Source of the DNA: Brevibacillus reuszeri
GTDB taxonomy: Bacteria; Bacillota; Bacilli; Brevibacillales; Brevibacillaceae
Assembly: GCF_001187725.1 (NCBI RefSeq)
Contig: NZ_LGIQ01000005.1
Location: forward strand, 433,148 to 497,147
DNA: 64,000 nt
Direction: 5' to 3'
Made by a program: the position numbers and the translations under genes. Below are positions 1-8,852 of the stretch, in pieces. Every line of letters starts with the position of its first letter. Within the stretch, counting starts at the first letter, position 1. The notes beneath the pieces are model-generated. The model did not search any database. It was not told where the DNA came from and worked only from the letters and a program-made list of their open reading frames with translations.

Positions 1-618
1 ACGAAAACCGGGCACACTTTTACAGGCTGGAACACAGCCGCAAACGGAAGCGGAACTTCCTATGCAGCAGGCTCGACGCTAACCATGACCGCCGCGAATG
101 TCATACTATACGCACAGTGGACCCCAGTCCAAGCCCCGGCGTACACCGTAACGTATAACGGCAACGGAGAAACCAGTGGAACAGCACCAACAGATACCGG
201 CTCCTACGAACAAGGAGACATTGTAACGGTACTGGGAAGTGGAACCCTCGCAAAAACAGGGTACACTTTTACAGGATGGAACACAGCAGCAAACGGAAGC
301 GGAACTTCCTATGCAGCAGGCTCCACACTGACGATGGGCACAGCGAACGTCACACTGTACGCACAGTGGACTCCAGTCCAAGCGCCGGCGTACACCGTAA
401 CGTATAACGGCAACGGAGAAACCAGTGGAACAGCACCAACAGATAACAGCACCTACGAACAAGGCGACACTGTAACGGTACTGGGAAGCGGAACGCTCGC
501 GAAAACTGGCCACACTTTTGCAGGCTGGAACACCGCAGCAAACGGGAGTGGCACGGCATACAAGGCAGGCTCAACATTTACAATGGGCACGTCCAATGTA
601 ACCCTTTACGCTGAGTGG
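1..618 (+). repeat. Near-identical 249-bp tandem repeats coding for InlB-type modules
   Basis: Two full units (about 121-369 and 370-618) and the end of a third upstream unit repeat with a 249-bp (83-codon) period and few differences. The shared stretch starting GTACACCGTAACG occurs near 141 and again 249 bp later. Conservation at the DNA level, not only the protein level, points to recent duplication or gene conversion. The copy number upstream of the window is unknown. Confidence 0.85.
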
Positions 619-2883
619 AAGTACACGCCCGTACCTGTCTTCGATGAAATCGTGTCTGTCACACAGCCAACAGAAATGACCGACATACCAAACGGTACCG
701 CCAAAACTCCCTCTGCTCTCGGACTGCCTTCACAGGTAGAGGCAAGTTTGTCCAATGGCAGAACAATGAATATTGATGTTATCTGGTCAGTAGCAGATGC
801 GAACTACGACCCTGCGGTAAAGGAAGAGCAGCGTTTTACAGTAACCGGCAAATTGGTCAATTTACCAAGCGATGTGCACAATAGCCAAAATCATTCAGCC
901 ACCATTCGTGTCACGGTAAATGCAGCAGATGATGAAGCTGAACCGAAAGACATTGTTTCCGTCCAAACGCCAGACGAGATTACAGGTGTGGCAAATGGGA
1001 CAGCCAAAACGGCAAAAGCACTGGGCTTGCCTCAGCAAGTAAAAGCTTTCCTGGATGACGAGAGCAGCATCAATATTCGTGTGGACTGGGACGTGGAGAG
1101 CGCAGACTACGATCCCGAAATGGAAGAAGCACAGACATTTACGATACATGGACAGCTGATCCTGCCAAAAGGAATTACCAACACCCATAACAAGCAGGCA
1201 AGCATACGGGTCAGTGTTGACGCAGCAGACACAGAGGGTGAGGAGGGGGACATCGTTTCGGTAACAGACCCTGATGACATTTCAGGTGTCGAAAACGGGA
1301 CGAGGAAAACTGCATCTGCACTCGGTTTGCCATATGAAGTAGAAGTCACGCTGGATAATGGCAAAACGATCTTTGTTGGCGTCAATTGGAATTTGAATGA
1401 AGCGGATTACAATCCTTCCAGCGATAAAAAGCAGCGCTTTACAGTCGAGGGAGTGCTGACGAAGCTTCCTTCGGGGGTCAGTAACAGTAAAAAGCTGAAA
1501 GCGAAAATCCAGGTGACAGTAGCTGCAGCCCCTCGGGATCGTGACCGGGATGATGAAGATCGAGGAAAAGGTTCTGGAAGCAGCTCAAACACAAAATCTG
1601 ACTCCACACGTACTGGTATTGTAGAAGCAGGAACTTCCAGTGGATTGCGGGAGCAGATCAAAATTACGAGGAAGCAAAACTCCAAAGGCAAAAAGATCGA
1701 TGAAGTTGTGTTCGATACAAACGACGCAAGAGAGATCTTGAACCTTGCCGAGGAAAACAACAAGGGAACCATCCGAATCATTGTAGACGATCTGCCAAAT
1801 GACCCAGCGGATGAAGTGGTCATCAACATCATGAAGAGAGCATTGGAACGGCTACAAAATGAAGTTGCGCTGGAAATCCAGACACCGTCACTGATCATCA
1901 CCATTTCCAAAGAAATGCTGGCAACCATACCAATCGATGAATTGTTCTTCCGCATTGTGCCTGTTCCTGATAGAAACGCGCAGCAAGCGGCTATCGAACG
2001 AGCTATCAACGCAAAAGAAGTGAAGCAAGCAGCAGGAGGACAAGACGTTCAAGTGATAGGAGCTCCGATGGTGATCGAGGCCAACTATCAAAATCGAACC
2101 ACATCGATCCTGTTCCAGTTGAAAGACTCCGGCTTGCCTACCAATTCTGTTGAGCTGCAAGCACTGCTTGCCTCTTTGTTCGTGTATGTGGAGCATACAG
2201 ATGGAGAGACAGAGCTGCTGAATGGCAAGCTCAAATACGATCAAAACGGAAAATTGTTAGGAATCGAAATTGAAATTGATAAGTTTAGTACATTCACCAT
2301 TCTGTCGTTGAAGGGCAAAAAACAGCAGCCGTATTTAGCAGGATATCCAGATGGAACGTTTCGACCAAACAGCCATTTGACCAGAGCGGAAGTGGCAACG
2401 ATCCTGTACCAATTCCTTCAGGCAGAAGGAAAAAAAATGACGACTTCTGTAAGCTATCGTGATGTAGGACCAGACCACTGGGCAGCTAATGCGATCTCGC
2501 TGGCATCTAGTGAAAAGCTAATGGCAGGAGATACAAGCGGCTTGTTCCAGCCAAATGCAAAAGTCAGCCGAGCTGAGATGGCAAGCATCATTGCAAAATG
2601 GAAACACCTTGCTTCCAGTGGTAAGACGTCATCTTTTGCAGATACAAAAGGGATCGCCCAAGAAGCCAGCATCGCTGTAGTGGCAGAAAAAGGATACATG
2701 ATCGGGTTTCAGGATGGATCATTCCGTCCGGATCAAATACTGACTCGTGCAGAAGCTGTCACCATCATCAATCGCTTGACGGGAAGAGCGTCAGTAACCG
2801 ATGCAGTGCAAACCTGGTCAGATGTTCCAGCTAGTTTCTGGGCATTTGCTGAGATTATGGCAGCGACAGGGTACAAGAAATAG
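1..2883 (+). CDS. SLH-anchored surface protein with InlB-type and Ig-like repeats (5' end outside window)
   Basis: The reading frame is open from base 1, so the signal peptide and N-terminus lie upstream. The visible 960 residues contain InlB-type (Listeria-Bacteroides) repeats at about 1-205, each with a YTVTYNGNG core and a GWNTAANGSG motif. Three Ig-like (Big_4-type) domains starting near residues 217, 317 and 417 each open with IVSV. A charged, Ser-rich linker follows at about 500-535, then a mixed domain, then three S-layer homology repeats from about 776 to the end (GYPDGTFRP, TSGLFQPNAKVSRAEM, FQDGSFRPDQILTRAEA). SLH domains bind pyruvylated secondary wall polymer, so the protein should sit on the cell wall. 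InlB-type repeats are common in adhesins; the ligand is unknown. Confidence 0.9.
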   Translation, partial: TKTGHTFTGWNTAANGSGTSYAAGSTLTMTAANVILYAQWTPVQAPAYTVTYNGNGETSGTAPTDTGSYEQGDIVTVLGSGTLAKTGYTFTGWNTAANGSGTSYAAGSTLTMGTANVTLYAQWTPVQAPAYTVTYNGNGETSGTAPTDNSTYEQGDTVTVLGSGTLAKTGHTFAGWNTAANGSGTAYKAGSTFTMGTSNVTLYAEWKYTPVPVFDEIVSVTQPTEMTDIPNGTAKTPSALGLPSQVEASLSNGRTMNIDVIWSVADANYDPAVKEEQRFTVTGKLVNLPSDVHNSQNHSATIRVTVNAADDEAEPKDIVSVQTPDEITGVANGTAKTAKALGLPQQVKAFLDDESSINIRVDWDVESADYDPEMEEAQTFTIHGQLILPKGITNTHNKQASIRVSVDAADTEGEEGDIVSVTDPDDISGVENGTRKTASALGLPYEVEVTLDNGKTIFVGVNWNLNEADYNPSSDKKQRFTVEGVLTKLPSGVSNSKKLKAKIQVTVAAAPRDRDRDDEDRGKGSGSSSNTKSDSTRTGIVEAGTSSGLREQIKITRKQNSKGKKIDEVVFDTNDAREILNLAEENNKGTIRIIVDDLPNDPADEVVINIMKRALERLQNEVALEIQTPSLIITISKEMLATIPIDELFFRIVPVPDRNAQQAAIERAINAKEVKQAAGGQDVQVIGAPMVIEANYQNRTTSILFQLKDSGLPTNSVELQALLASLFVYVEHTDGETELLNGKLKYDQNGKLLGIEIEIDKFSTFTILSLKGKKQQPYLAGYPDGTFRPNSHLTRAEVATILYQFLQAEGKKMTTSVSYRDVGPDHWAANAISLASSEKLMAGDTSGLFQPNAKVSRAEMASIIAKWKHLASSGKTSSFADTKGIAQEASIAVVAEKGYMIGFQDGSFRPDQILTRAEAVTIINRLTGRASVTDAVQTWSDVPASFWAFAEIMAATGYKK

Positions 2884-2916
2884 GAGTAAGCAAGGAAACG
2901 AATACAATAACCAATC

Positions 2917-2953
2917 CGCTCAGGTGAACCGCTACGCTCGCCTGAGCGATTTT
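2917..2953 (+). terminator. Hairpin after the SLH protein gene
   Basis: The arms CGCTCAGG (2917-2924) and CCTGAGCG (2941-2948) are perfectly complementary and are followed by ATTTTATG. The T tract is short, so this may be a weak terminator. Confidence 0.55.
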
Positions 2954-2982
2954 ATGTAAATGGTAGCTGGCTCCGAAAGTGA

Positions 2983-3035
2983 AACAGCGACAACCAAGGA
3001 TGGGACATATCATCCTAGGCTGTCGCTGTTATTTT
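2983..3035. terminator. Bidirectional terminator between convergent genes
   Basis: AACAGCGACA (2983-2992) pairs with TGTCGCTGTT (3021-3030), with an inner AGGATG/CATCCT stem. It lies between the SLH gene and the minus-strand anti-sigma gene and can serve both. Confidence 0.65.
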
Positions 3036-3057
3036 CCTGATATTTCTGTTGGAGACT

Positions 3058-4131
3058 CTACCATTTCACAGTAAGAATACTAATATTGCCAATATCCAAG
3101 CTTTCGATGTTTACGGAAATTTCCGGTTTGCCCTGTTGTTTTAATACATAGCCTCCCCAGTTTCTTCCGCCATAAGCCGTATACCCTGAGATATCCAATC
3201 CAAACATGTCTTGGATAAGCGGTTTTGTCACAGAAATAGCCTCATCTATGGACTTGATTTTATACTCCGATACGTAGCGGGTGTAATATATTTTTCCAGT
3301 GATAGCTCCCACTTTTACGGAATACTTGTCTTTTGTATTGCTAAGGGTCCAGACCTCTTCTTTCTTATCCGTTGATTTCCTTGCTTCAGTAAAAGAGATG
3401 GGTTTGTTATTTGCCAGACGCATAAGCGATTTTTGGGCGAGCGATACGACCTTTTGATCGACATCCGCAGGTTGATGATCAATTGAGAAAGCGGTCACTT
3501 TATTTGTTTTCAGGTCAACGCTAACATACTGATTGTTGTTTGGCTTCGAGACATCTGAATAGAAAGAAAGGGTAGTTCCTTCCAAGTCTTGAAAGAGATG
3601 AGCTTGTTCTATACGAACCTCTTGCTTCGCATCCTGAAAGGCAGCTCGTGCCGTATTCGCATAGGCTTGGTACATTTCAGGCAATTCATCTCCAGCTAGA
3701 ATTACGGAGACAGTACGAACATCCTTCGTATTCGCTAAAAATGTTACGATTGCCTCACGATCCTTTGTCCTTACGATAAAGGTATCTGCATCTTGTTCCG
3801 TTTCTTCAAAATTGAATTTTTTGGTAATGCCAACAGCTTCAATCGCTTTTTGGGCTGCCGTACTATATGTTTGGTCCACGGTAGAAGTGCTACCGGTTGT
3901 TTCTGTCGGGAATACGATTGGTTTCATCCAAATAAATACAAAAAGCAAAGCACAAGTGACGAATCCGTTTGCCACCCATACCAAATATTTTCTCTGTCGT
4001 TGCTGTGAAAGCATCTTTCGGCGTTCCTCTCGAATGTTCTCCAGTATTTTTTCGTTTTGGTCCCTGGGCTGAACCTGATCCGGGAAATCCCGTAACTCTT
4101 CCAAAATGATCTGCTTATCGTATGAAAGCAT
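3058..4131 (-). CDS. Membrane protein, probable anti-sigma factor of the adjacent ECF sigma
   Basis: 357 residues: a charged cytoplasmic N-terminus of about 45 residues, one membrane segment at about 49-70 (YLVWVANGFVTCALLFVFIW), and a long extracytoplasmic part whose last third resembles PepSY/YcdB-like folds. The ATG follows GGAGGCGATGACAG and lies inside the end of the ECF sigma gene, with a 17-bp overlap, so the two are translationally coupled. One-TM proteins encoded directly after an ECF sigma factor usually act as its anti-sigma factor; the function is inferred from this arrangement. No zinc-binding HxxxCxxC motif is visible in the N-terminus, so it is not a classical ZAS anti-sigma. 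Confidence 0.6.
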   Translation of the reverse strand: MLSYDKQIILEELRDFPDQVQPRDQNEKILENIREERRKMLSQQRQRKYLVWVANGFVTCALLFVFIWMKPIVFPTETTGSTSTVDQTYSTAAQKAIEAVGITKKFNFEETEQDADTFIVRTKDREAIVTFLANTKDVRTVSVILAGDELPEMYQAYANTARAAFQDAKQEVRIEQAHLFQDLEGTTLSFYSDVSKPNNNQYVSVDLKTNKVTAFSIDHQPADVDQKVVSLAQKSLMRLANNKPISFTEARKSTDKKEEVWTLSNTKDKYSVKVGAITGKIYYTRYVSEYKIKSIDEAISVTKPLIQDMFGLDISGYTAYGGRNWGGYVLKQQGKPEISVNIESLDIGNISILTVKW

Positions 4132-4639
4132 CTGTCATCGCCTCCGTTACAGGTGCATTCTTGCTATTTTGAACAGCTTTTAATGCGCGATGCAAAGTAA
4201 TGTGGACTTTGGCTTCGCTCCATCCCAAGACCTCTGCGGTTTCTGTGCTGGATAATCCCTTGATCCCTCGCAAGATCAAGACGTCCCGATACGAGCTTTT
4301 CAACCGGTTGATGGTTTCATAGAGAATCCGTTTGTTTTCACCAAGCTCCAAAGACTCTTCTGGAGTTTTGTCATGCGAGACTAGATGCTGCAAGAATAGA
4401 TCGGGCAGCCAGTTTCGCAGTTTTTTCTTACGCTTCTCATCGATGGCGACATTTCGCGCAATGGCAAAAAGCCATGTCTTTGGGTTCGAGATCTGGGATT
4501 GCTGGGGAGCCTTTAATGCTCGGATAAAGGTTTCTTGAACAAGATCATCGATATCCTTTCGTCCTGTGTAATAAACAAGAAAACGATAAACATCATGGCT
4601 GTATGCTCGAAACCATTGTTCGATGCGATTGTCATCCAA
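4115..4639 (-). CDS. ECF-type RNA polymerase sigma factor
   Basis: 174 residues from a TTG start preceded by AGGAGGTGG at ideal spacing; an upstream ATG at 4690 in the same frame has no comparable ribosome binding site. Region 2 shows DVYRFLVYYTGRKDIDDLVQETFIRAL and PKTWLFAIARNVAIDEKRKK. Region 4 shows RLKSSYRDVLILRGIKGLSSTETAEVLGWSEAKVHITLHRALK. It should direct RNA polymerase to a small regulon, often under its own control. It is cotranscribed with the membrane protein downstream, and the signal sensed is unknown. Confidence 0.92.
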   Translation of the reverse strand: MDDNRIEQWFRAYSHDVYRFLVYYTGRKDIDDLVQETFIRALKAPQQSQISNPKTWLFAIARNVAIDEKRKKKLRNWLPDLFLQHLVSHDKTPEESLELGENKRILYETINRLKSSYRDVLILRGIKGLSSTETAEVLGWSEAKVHITLHRALKAVQNSKNAPVTEAMTDAFIR

Positions 4640-4775
4640 TTGTTTTCCACCTCCTATTTCCACTGTAAAGACGGAAAAGAGGCCTACCATCTTTCACTTT
4701 ATATGAGGAATTTTTTTAACCTTGTTAGAAGAGAGTTGACGAATCTGAAAGGGTACAGTAAAGTAATGTATTATT

Positions 4776-4789
4776 GTTAACTGGTTAAC
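4776..4789. promoter_or_regulatory. Palindromic GTTAAC-TG-GTTAAC, probable MarR operator
   Basis: Two copies of the palindrome GTTAAC separated by TG lie 24 bp before the TTG start of the MarR gene and between the divergent marR and ECF sigma genes. Spacing and symmetry suit a MarR dimer acting on its own promoter; assignment is by position. Confidence 0.5.
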
Positions 4790-4812
4790 GATGCTGGAAG
4801 GTGGTTATATCG

Positions 4813-5322
4813 TTGTCGCTTAGTCAGAAAGAAAAAGCGTTACAGGCAATCAGGCTATTCATTTTGCAGAGAGACAAAAAAGCAAAAGAGCGCACCACGC
4901 TGCTAAGCTCTCTTGAAAATGAATGGACGATGACACAGCTGCACATCGTTTCACTTATACAGGAGCATTCTTCTTCAGCGAACAACGCTTTTCTCGCCTG
5001 TCAGTTACGTCTATCCAAACCCGCCATTACGAAAGCAGTAAATGGTTTGCTGGAAAAGGGGATAGTCGTCTCAGGCAAAAAAGAAGATGATCAAAAATGC
5101 GTGTACTACTCGCTGACAGAGGCAGGTCAAAGGCTCGCAATCAAGTATGACGAACAGCATCAAAAAGTAATCCAGCGCTATAAAGAAATGCTGAACTCTT
5201 TTCAAAATAATGAATTAGAAGTCATTACACGATTTATGAATGCGTGGACACAGCTGATCGACAAGCCATTGCTTGTGGATGAAGCAGCAAATGCGACGAA
5301 GGGTGATTGTGTTGAAGATTAA
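4813..5322 (+). CDS. MarR-family transcriptional regulator
   Basis: 169 residues from a TTG start behind GGAAGGTGG; a GTG at 4801 overlaps that ribosome binding site and is less likely. The winged-helix core is seen in MTQLHIVSLIQEHSSSANNAFLACQLRLSKPAITKAVNGLLEKGIVVSG, with the wing at KKEDDQKCVYYSLTEAGQ. Flanking helices form the dimer interface. The gene overlaps the DUF2798 gene downstream, so the two are probably one unit repressed through the GTTAAC palindrome. The inducer is unknown. Confidence 0.88.
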   Translation: MSLSQKEKALQAIRLFILQRDKKAKERTTLLSSLENEWTMTQLHIVSLIQEHSSSANNAFLACQLRLSKPAITKAVNGLLEKGIVVSGKKEDDQKCVYYSLTEAGQRLAIKYDEQHQKVIQRYKEMLNSFQNNELEVITRFMNAWTQLIDKPLLVDEAANATKGDCVED

Positions 5323-5548
5323 TAAAAAATACGAGCATGTTTTGTTTACCTTTTTCATGGCATTCGGGATGTCTTGCCTGATCTCTTTTTTCATGATGGC
5401 AGTTAATTTTGGATTTAATTCACTTTTATTAGAAAAATGGCTACATGCCTGGCCGATGGCGTTTGCACTGGCTTTTCCATGCGCCTATTTTTTGCCGAAA
5501 GCAATCAGAAAGCTTATGAAGAAAATCACGTTCGTCGAAAGCGACTGA
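5312..5548 (+). CDS. DUF2798-type small membrane protein
   Basis: 78 residues with two hydrophobic helices (VLFTFFMAFGMSCLISFFMMAV and WLHAWPMAFALAFPCAYFLP) and a basic C-terminus (KAIRKLMKK), the usual DUF2798 pattern. The TTG start, or a GTG one codon earlier, lies 7 bp after GAAGGGTG inside the 3' end of marR; ATG 5273 lies further in and has no ribosome binding site. DUF2798 genes often sit beside MarR/TetR regulators. The molecular function is not known. Confidence 0.75.
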   Translation: MKINKKYEHVLFTFFMAFGMSCLISFFMMAVNFGFNSLLLEKWLHAWPMAFALAFPCAYFLPKAIRKLMKKITFVESD

Positions 5549-5576
5549 TTCGATTTCAAATATGATTTCTTGCATG

Positions 5577-5606
5577 ACGCTTGGATTTCCAAGTGTTTTT
5601 CTTTTT
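5577..5606 (+). terminator. Intrinsic terminator of the marR-DUF2798 unit
   Basis: ACGCTTGG (5577-5584) pairs with CCAAGTGT (5589-5596), followed by TTTTTCTTTTT. It ends the unit before the kinase gene. Confidence 0.75.
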
Positions 5607-5723
5607 CGGCAAAAAGTGCTGTTCCCAAGGGTATACCTGGTCGAAAAATGTTGAATCGTCCGCAATCTGTCAGTAAAATCGAGAAGAAATGAAAAGATGC
5701 AGCCTCATTAAGGGGAGATACGA

Positions 5724-8700
5724 TTGCTCAGAAGAATCTTGCTCATCATATTTATTAGCTTGCTCTCTTTCTCTCTCCTACCTTTATCCGTTTTTTGGGA
5801 TATCGATGAACCAAAGAATGATTGGGTTGTTCGACATGGCGTCATGGATTTGACGACGTGGGATTTTGAGCATGACAAAAGAATCAAACTGGACGGAGAT
5901 TGGGAATTTTATTGGAATCAACTGTTAACCCCCGACGACTTCAAACGAACAAACAAGCCTTCTCCCACTACTTTTATGTCAGTACCTTCGCAATGGAACG
6001 GAAAACTTATCGATAACAAGCCATTGCCTGCATATGGTTACGCCACCTACCGGATGGTCCTCAAAAATGTTCCCTACAGTGGAATTTTTGCCTTGAAGAA
6101 AACGAATATCCGTTTTTCAAGTGCTATTTACGCCAATGGCTATAAACTGTTTGAGGATGGCAAGCCATCAAGTAAAAGCAGTACATATCTCGCGGGTAAT
6201 GTCTCGAAGCTCGGTTCTTTTTCGAGTGAAAAGGGAGACGTCGAAATTATTGTTCAGGTCGCCAATTATGATTACATCAATTCAGGTATTCCGTTGTCGA
6301 TTTACTTTGGCGGGCAAGCAGACATGAATGAAATTCAACAGAAAAATATGGGGTACGAGCTAGGTACTTTGGTTATTCTGGGTACATTGGCGACGATTTA
6401 CTTCATTTGTTTCATAACCGCGAGCCTATACGGAAAAAAAGATTATTCCCTGTTGTTCTTCGCTATCGTTTGTTTCCTCTATGCAATATACAACGGGTTG
6501 ATCAGCGAGCGGCCGCTTTTGCTGTTTTTCCATCATGTTTCATTTGAAGCGATGTACAAATGGAAGGATATAGTTTCTACGATCTGCTTTATTGTTCTCG
6601 CTGTTTTCTTCTACCAATTGCAAAAGAACATTATTTCTTTGAAATTTACACAAATCGTATCTGCCTTTTTAGGAGCCTATCTGTTGCTCATTATTTTCCT
6701 GCCGATTCATGTTTATATGGAATTTCAGGCTTATATTATGGTCTTGTACGAGCTGATGCTTTTCTGGCTATTGCTGAGAACGGCCACTTTGTATCTCAAA
6801 AAAACGAGTAATAGCTCCTTTAAATCATTTTTGATGTTTATGGCAATTCTCACGATTAATTTGTACTCTCTTGACCTTATCCTGTTTGCCTTTTCCATCA
6901 AAGATAACATTTGGCTAGGACAGCTTTATATCGTCGCGTTTAATATCATCATGGTCTTTTTGATCGTCCTTCGCTTTTTCGAAGCTTATCATACCATCGA
7001 TGAAATGAAAGACCAATTGCTTCAACTGGACAAGATCAAGGACGATTTTCTCTCAAATACTTCACATGAATTAAAAACACCGCTTAATGCCATCGTGAGT
7101 ATTACGGATACGCTGATCAAGGGTGTGGAAGGCCCTGTATCGGAAAAGCAAGCGTACAATCTGGCTGTTGTTTTAGAAAGCGGGAGAAGACTGACCTATC
7201 TCGTCAATGAATTGCTTGATTACTCCAAAATGAAACATGGAGATATTTCGTTGTATAAAAGCAAGATTGACCTGAAGGCTGCTGTCGATTCGGTTATCGG
7301 AATTCATCTGTTCTTGCTGGGAGGAAAGCAGATTACGCTTGTCAATAAAATTGCGGAAGATGCTCCACATGTTTTTGCAGACGGGAACCGCTTGATCCAG
7401 ATTTTGCATAATCTGCTAGACAACGCAATCAAATTCACGGAAAAGGGAAGCGTGGAGATTAGCGCAGTTTCCGTCCGGGAATTGATAGAAGTTCGTGTAG
7501 CCGATACCGGAATTGGGATCGGAAGAGAAATGCAAGAACGTATTTTCTATGCTTTTGAACAAGAAGATGCTTCGGTAACGAAGAACTATGGAGGAACGGG
7601 CCTCGGTTTGAGCATAACCAAAAAGCTTGTAGAGCTACATGGAGGGGAGATTCGTGTAGAATCTAGCCCGGGACGAGGCTCGGTATTCATCTTCACGATA
7701 CCTGTTGCCAAAAAGGAAGATCGTACAGTCAAACGGCGTACGGAGCAACGCTTGCACCAGATTCCACCGATTTCTCATGGAGATTATCCGATCTGGATCG
7801 AAGGGCAACGAGAAGAAACGATTTTAGTTGTGGATGATGATTTTGCGAATTTACAAGCCATGATTAATTTGCTTAAGCTGGAAGGTTATTCGATTGTTGT
7901 CGTGAATCGCGGGCGATTAGCACTGGAGGAGCTCACCAGGAAAAACAATTTTTATCTGGTGATAGTAGACATCATGATGCCAGATATGTCAGGCTATGAG
8001 GTGCTGAAAATCATTCGAGAGCGCTTCTCGACCTCGGAGCTGCCCGTTCTGATGCTAACCGCTAAAAACAGGGTCACGGATATGATGGTGACGATGGAGA
8101 ATGGGGCCAATGACTTTGTTGGAAAGCCATTTGAGGCAGAAGAGCTGATGGCACGAGTGAGGAGCTTGACCCGCTTGAAGGCATCCGTAAAAATGGCCAA
8201 GGACGCGGAAATCGCCTTTTTACGTTCCCAAATCAAGCCTCACTTTTTGTTCAATGCTCTAAATTCCATTGCGGCACTATGCATGGATGAACCACAAAAA
8301 GCAGAAGAGCTAACCCTGCAGCTCTCGGATTATTTGAGAGGAAGCTTTGATTTTAGGCAGCTCGATTCTTTGACAACGATTGAAAATGAATTGAGCCTGG
8401 TAAACGCCTATATTATGATCGAAAAGGCAAGGTTTGGGTCCAGGCTTCAAGTGGAATATGATATAGAAGCGAACCTGGAGCTACAGCTCCCGCCGCTCAT
8501 CTTGCAGCCTCTGGTAGAAAATGCGATCAGACATGGATTGATGTCCAATTTCCGCGGAGGAACGGTAAAAATAGTGATCAAGCAACGAAGCGACGATGTG
8601 GTCAGCTTTACGGTAGAGGACGACGGATGCGGGATGAGCGACGAAAAAGTCGAGGAAATCATGCTCACCGATGTTCGTAAAAAAGGTGTAGGGCTGTGGA

Positions 8701-8852
8701 ATATTAGTCAGCGAATCAAGCTTCTTTATGGGAAACGTCTGCGGATTGAAAGCAAGGAAGGAACCGGGACGAAGATTTCTTTTGACATACCTGCTCTGCC
8801 AAGGATAGAAATGGGGGATGGAAGCGTTGCTGCGAGCCATTATCGTGGATGA
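5724..8852 (+). CDS. Hybrid sensor kinase: 7TMR-DISM sensor, HisKA kinase, REC, second LytS-type kinase
   Basis: 1042 residues from a TTG start behind AAGGGGAGA. An N-terminal hydrophobic segment precedes an extracellular region with the jelly-roll style of 7TMR-DISM sensors (about 30-205), then about seven membrane helices (about 210-425). The first kinase has its phospho-acceptor His448 in SHELKTP, an N box NLLDNAIKF, and ATP motifs ADTGIGIG and GGTGLGLS. A receiver domain follows with acidic VDDD and acceptor Asp749 in VDIMMP. Last is a LytS/YehU-type kinase with His840 in QIKPHFLFNAL and a second ATPase (PLVENAIRHGL, KGVGLWN). The 3' end overlaps the response regulator gene. Two complete kinase cores in one chain suggest integration of two phosphorylation steps; the ligand is unknown. 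Confidence 0.9.
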   Translation: MLRRILLIIFISLLSFSLLPLSVFWDIDEPKNDWVVRHGVMDLTTWDFEHDKRIKLDGDWEFYWNQLLTPDDFKRTNKPSPTTFMSVPSQWNGKLIDNKPLPAYGYATYRMVLKNVPYSGIFALKKTNIRFSSAIYANGYKLFEDGKPSSKSSTYLAGNVSKLGSFSSEKGDVEIIVQVANYDYINSGIPLSIYFGGQADMNEIQQKNMGYELGTLVILGTLATIYFICFITASLYGKKDYSLLFFAIVCFLYAIYNGLISERPLLLFFHHVSFEAMYKWKDIVSTICFIVLAVFFYQLQKNIISLKFTQIVSAFLGAYLLLIIFLPIHVYMEFQAYIMVLYELMLFWLLLRTATLYLKKTSNSSFKSFLMFMAILTINLYSLDLILFAFSIKDNIWLGQLYIVAFNIIMVFLIVLRFFEAYHTIDEMKDQLLQLDKIKDDFLSNTSHELKTPLNAIVSITDTLIKGVEGPVSEKQAYNLAVVLESGRRLTYLVNELLDYSKMKHGDISLYKSKIDLKAAVDSVIGIHLFLLGGKQITLVNKIAEDAPHVFADGNRLIQILHNLLDNAIKFTEKGSVEISAVSVRELIEVRVADTGIGIGREMQERIFYAFEQEDASVTKNYGGTGLGLSITKKLVELHGGEIRVESSPGRGSVFIFTIPVAKKEDRTVKRRTEQRLHQIPPISHGDYPIWIEGQREETILVVDDDFANLQAMINLLKLEGYSIVVVNRGRLALEELTRKNNFYLVIVDIMMPDMSGYEVLKIIRERFSTSELPVLMLTAKNRVTDMMVTMENGANDFVGKPFEAEELMARVRSLTRLKASVKMAKDAEIAFLRSQIKPHFLFNALNSIAALCMDEPQKAEELTLQLSDYLRGSFDFRQLDSLTTIENELSLVNAYIMIEKARFGSRLQVEYDIEANLELQLPPLILQPLVENAIRHGLMSNFRGGTVKIVIKQRSDDVVSFTVEDDGCGMSDEKVEEIMLTDVRKKGVGLWNISQRIKLLYGKRLRIESKEGTGTKISFDIPALPRIEMGDGSVAASHYRG

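Noticed and set aside
1..618. CRISPR-like array
   Set aside because: Repeats are 249 bp, in frame and protein-coding with no unique spacers.
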